Positions 5,913 to 6,672 of a DNA stretch of 6,672 bases are shown piece by piece; position 1 is the stretch's first letter, and every line of letters starts with the position of its first letter. The translations under genes and the position numbers were made by a program. The notes beneath the pieces are model-generated. The model worked only from the letters and a program-made list of their open reading frames with translations, had not been told where the DNA came from and ran no database searches. Source of the stretch: Actinomycetota bacterium (GTDB taxonomy: Bacteria; Actinomycetota; Thermoleophilia; Solirubrobacterales; Solirubrobacteraceae); contig JAHWJE010000092.1 in the NCBI GenBank assembly GCA_019348575.1, positions 1-6,672 of the forward strand, read 5' to 3'.

Positions 5913-6215
5913 ATCGTCACGTACGAGGAAAATCCACCGACGCTGCGCTGCTACGGCGACGAGGACCGCTCGACGCAGTCGCTGCGACGCAGAGCGCTCT
6001 CCCAGGCGCTGCGCGCCCCTGACGACGTGGTCGTCGACCTGGCCGGGCTCGCGTTCGCCGATCCCTCGCTGATGCTCGACCTCGCGATGATCGCCCGGCG
6101 CCTGCGCAAGGCCGGCCGCGAGCTGATCCTGCGCGGCGCGCAGCCGGACATCTCGGTGCTGATCGAGTACGTCGGCCTGCACCGCCTGCCCGGCGTCGCG
6201 ATCGCGCCCGCCTGA
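5913..6215 (+). CDS. Small STAS-domain protein (anti-anti-sigma-factor type), apparently with a non-canonical start
   Basis: The reading frame gives about 100 residues of a single STAS domain. The central strand and helix 'VVVDLAGLAFADPSLMLDLAMIARRLRKAGREL' matches the family layout. Ser52 in ADPSL aligns with the phosphorylated serine of SpoIIAA-like proteins (DSSG), although the glycine is Leu here. Such proteins bind anti-sigma kinases or other partners in the cytosol; no partner gene is nearby, so the role is open. No ATG, GTG or TTG occurs in frame between the stop at 5898-5900 and GTG at 6027. Starting at 6027 would delete the first strand and helix (about 38 residues), and the ribosome-binding site points to ATC at 5913. 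I place the start there as the best reading; a base difference in an original ATG is equally possible. A hairpin follows the stop. Confidence 0.8.
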   Translation: MVTYEENPPTLRCYGDEDRSTQSLRRRALSQALRAPDDVVVDLAGLAFADPSLMLDLAMIARRLRKAGRELILRGAQPDISVLIEYVGLHRLPGVAIAPA

Positions 6216-6218
6216 GCT

Positions 6219-6242
6219 CTAGCGAGCCGGGAGGCTCGCTGG
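6219..6242 (+). terminator. Hairpin after the STAS gene, possible transcription terminator
   Basis: AGCGAGCC and GGCTCGCT (6221-6228 and 6233-6240) form a perfect 8-bp stem closed by GGGA, which fits a GNRA tetraloop. A T-G and a C-G pair extend it to 10 bp. It starts 4 nt after the STAS stop and ends before the next promoter-like hexamer. No U-tract follows, so it is not a classical intrinsic terminator, though U-less hairpins are often proposed as terminators in high-GC actinobacteria. Confidence 0.6.
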
Positions 6243-6244
6243 CG

Positions 6245-6250
6245 TAGCCT
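6245..6250 (+). promoter_or_regulatory. Putative -10 element of the fxsA-like gene (TAGCCT)
   Basis: TAGCCT fits TANNNT and ends 10 nt before the ATG at 6261, just after the hairpin. It would give a leader of only a few nt. The nearby GGGA is a poor ribosome-binding site. Confidence 0.35.
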
Positions 6251-6260
6251 TGACGGGACC

Positions 6261-6672
6261 ATGGCCCTGGTCCTCGTGATCGTCTTCATCGTCGTCCCGA
6301 TCGCCGAGATCGCGGTGCTCATCCAGATCGGCCAGGCGATCGGTTTCCTGCCGACGCTCACGCTGCTGATCCTCGACTCCGTGCTCGGCGCCGTGCTCTT
6401 GCGCTCGCAGGGGCGCGCCGCGTGGGTGCGGCTGCATCGCACGCTCGCCGAAGGCCGCATCCCCGGTCGCGAGGTGATCGACGGCGCGCTCGTGATCTTC
6501 GGCGGCGCGCTGCTGCTGACGCCGGGCTTCTTGACGGACATCCTCGGGCTGATCCTGCTGCTGCCGCCGACGCGCGCGCTCGTGCGGCGCGTGCTCGTGG
6601 CCCGCTTCTCCGGGCGCCTGGTGGCGAGCGCGACGGCCGGCGCGCAGAGCCGGGTGGGGCGGATGTTCAGGT
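6261..6672 (+). CDS. fxsA: FxsA-like membrane protein, cut by window edge
   Basis: The first 137 residues are visible. There are hydrophobic segments at about 3-22, 27-47 and 75-102. The family signature is clear: an N-terminal strand of Ile/Val ending in PIAEIAVL, then a loop with 'EGRIPGREVIDGALVIFGG', then 'LTPGFLTDILGLILLLPPTR' at 86-105. FxsA family members are small cytoplasmic-membrane proteins; in E. coli, FxsA overexpression relieves F-plasmid exclusion of phage T7, and the normal role is not well defined. A basic tail (RRVLVARFSGR) follows the last membrane segment, as expected. The usual length is about 130-180 residues, so little should be missing. The start is ATG at 6261 with only a weak GGGA upstream. 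It follows the STAS gene by 45 bp and a hairpin, so it probably has its own promoter. Confidence 0.92.
   Translation, partial: MALVLVIVFIVVPIAEIAVLIQIGQAIGFLPTLTLLILDSVLGAVLLRSQGRAAWVRLHRTLAEGRIPGREVIDGALVIFGGALLLTPGFLTDILGLILLLPPTRALVRRVLVARFSGRLVASATAGAQSRVGRMFR

Noticed and set aside
6027..6215. STAS gene starting at GTG 6027 (62 residues)
   Set aside because: It would lack the first strand and helix of the STAS fold, and no ribosome-binding site precedes it; coding-like sequence continues upstream to a strong GGAGG.
1..6672. Search by eye for tRNA, rRNA, CRISPR arrays, insertion sequences, riboswitches and phage attachment sites
   Set aside because: No tRNA-like cloverleaf, regular spaced repeats, transposase-like motifs or long direct repeats were seen. 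Gaps between genes are all under 100 bases, too short for most such elements.

Overview
The window is very GC-rich and strongly biased to G or C at third codon positions. Gene content and small motifs suggest a high-GC actinobacterium, most likely of the Thermoleophilia/Solirubrobacterales (Conexibacter-like) lineage. This assignment is an inference from protein flavour (WS/DGAT acyltransferase, FxsA-like protein, short STAS protein, secreted FN3-type protein with basic C-terminal domains), not from a database match. Eight genes fill almost all of the DNA. There are no RNA genes, mobile elements or CRISPR repeats, and no gene-free stretch over 300 bases.

Layout from left to right: (1) the N-terminal 97 codons of ispH (minus strand, cut by the window edge), which makes the isoprenoid precursors IPP and DMAPP; (2) a divergent gene for an exported beta-sandwich protein with an FN3-like domain (plus); (3) a convergent M28-family metallopeptidase or glutaminyl-cyclase-like predicted lipoprotein (minus), whose 3' end overlaps gene 2 by 17 bp; (4) a divergent wax ester synthase/diacylglycerol acyltransferase (plus); (5) a convergent secreted subtilisin-family S8 protease (minus), whose stop codon overlaps that of gene 4 in a CTAG palindrome; (6) a DUF59/MIP18-family Fe-S assembly-type protein (minus), upstream of and co-directional with the protease; (7) a divergent small STAS-domain protein (plus); (8) after a hairpin, an FxsA-like membrane protein (plus), cut by the right edge.

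The genes do not form one obvious pathway. Three of the first five products are predicted to be exported (FN3-type protein, M28 lipoprotein, S8 protease). IspH is an Fe-S enzyme and the DUF59 protein belongs to a family linked to Fe-S cluster assembly, but they lie more than 5 kb apart. Convergent pairs overlap at their 3' ends, and divergent pairs share short promoter regions of about 50-90 bp.

The points most worth a second look are these. Both exported peptidases carry an Asp where the family normally has another key active-site residue (fifth metal-ligand His in M28; oxyanion-hole Asn in S8). The STAS gene has a good ribosome-binding site but no ATG, GTG or TTG where its start should be. 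TANNNT -10-like hexamers sit 7-10 nt before several start codons, which suggests widespread leaderless transcripts, and three of them share the 10-mer pattern TGNNTACNCT. I did not find a convincing new multigene system.
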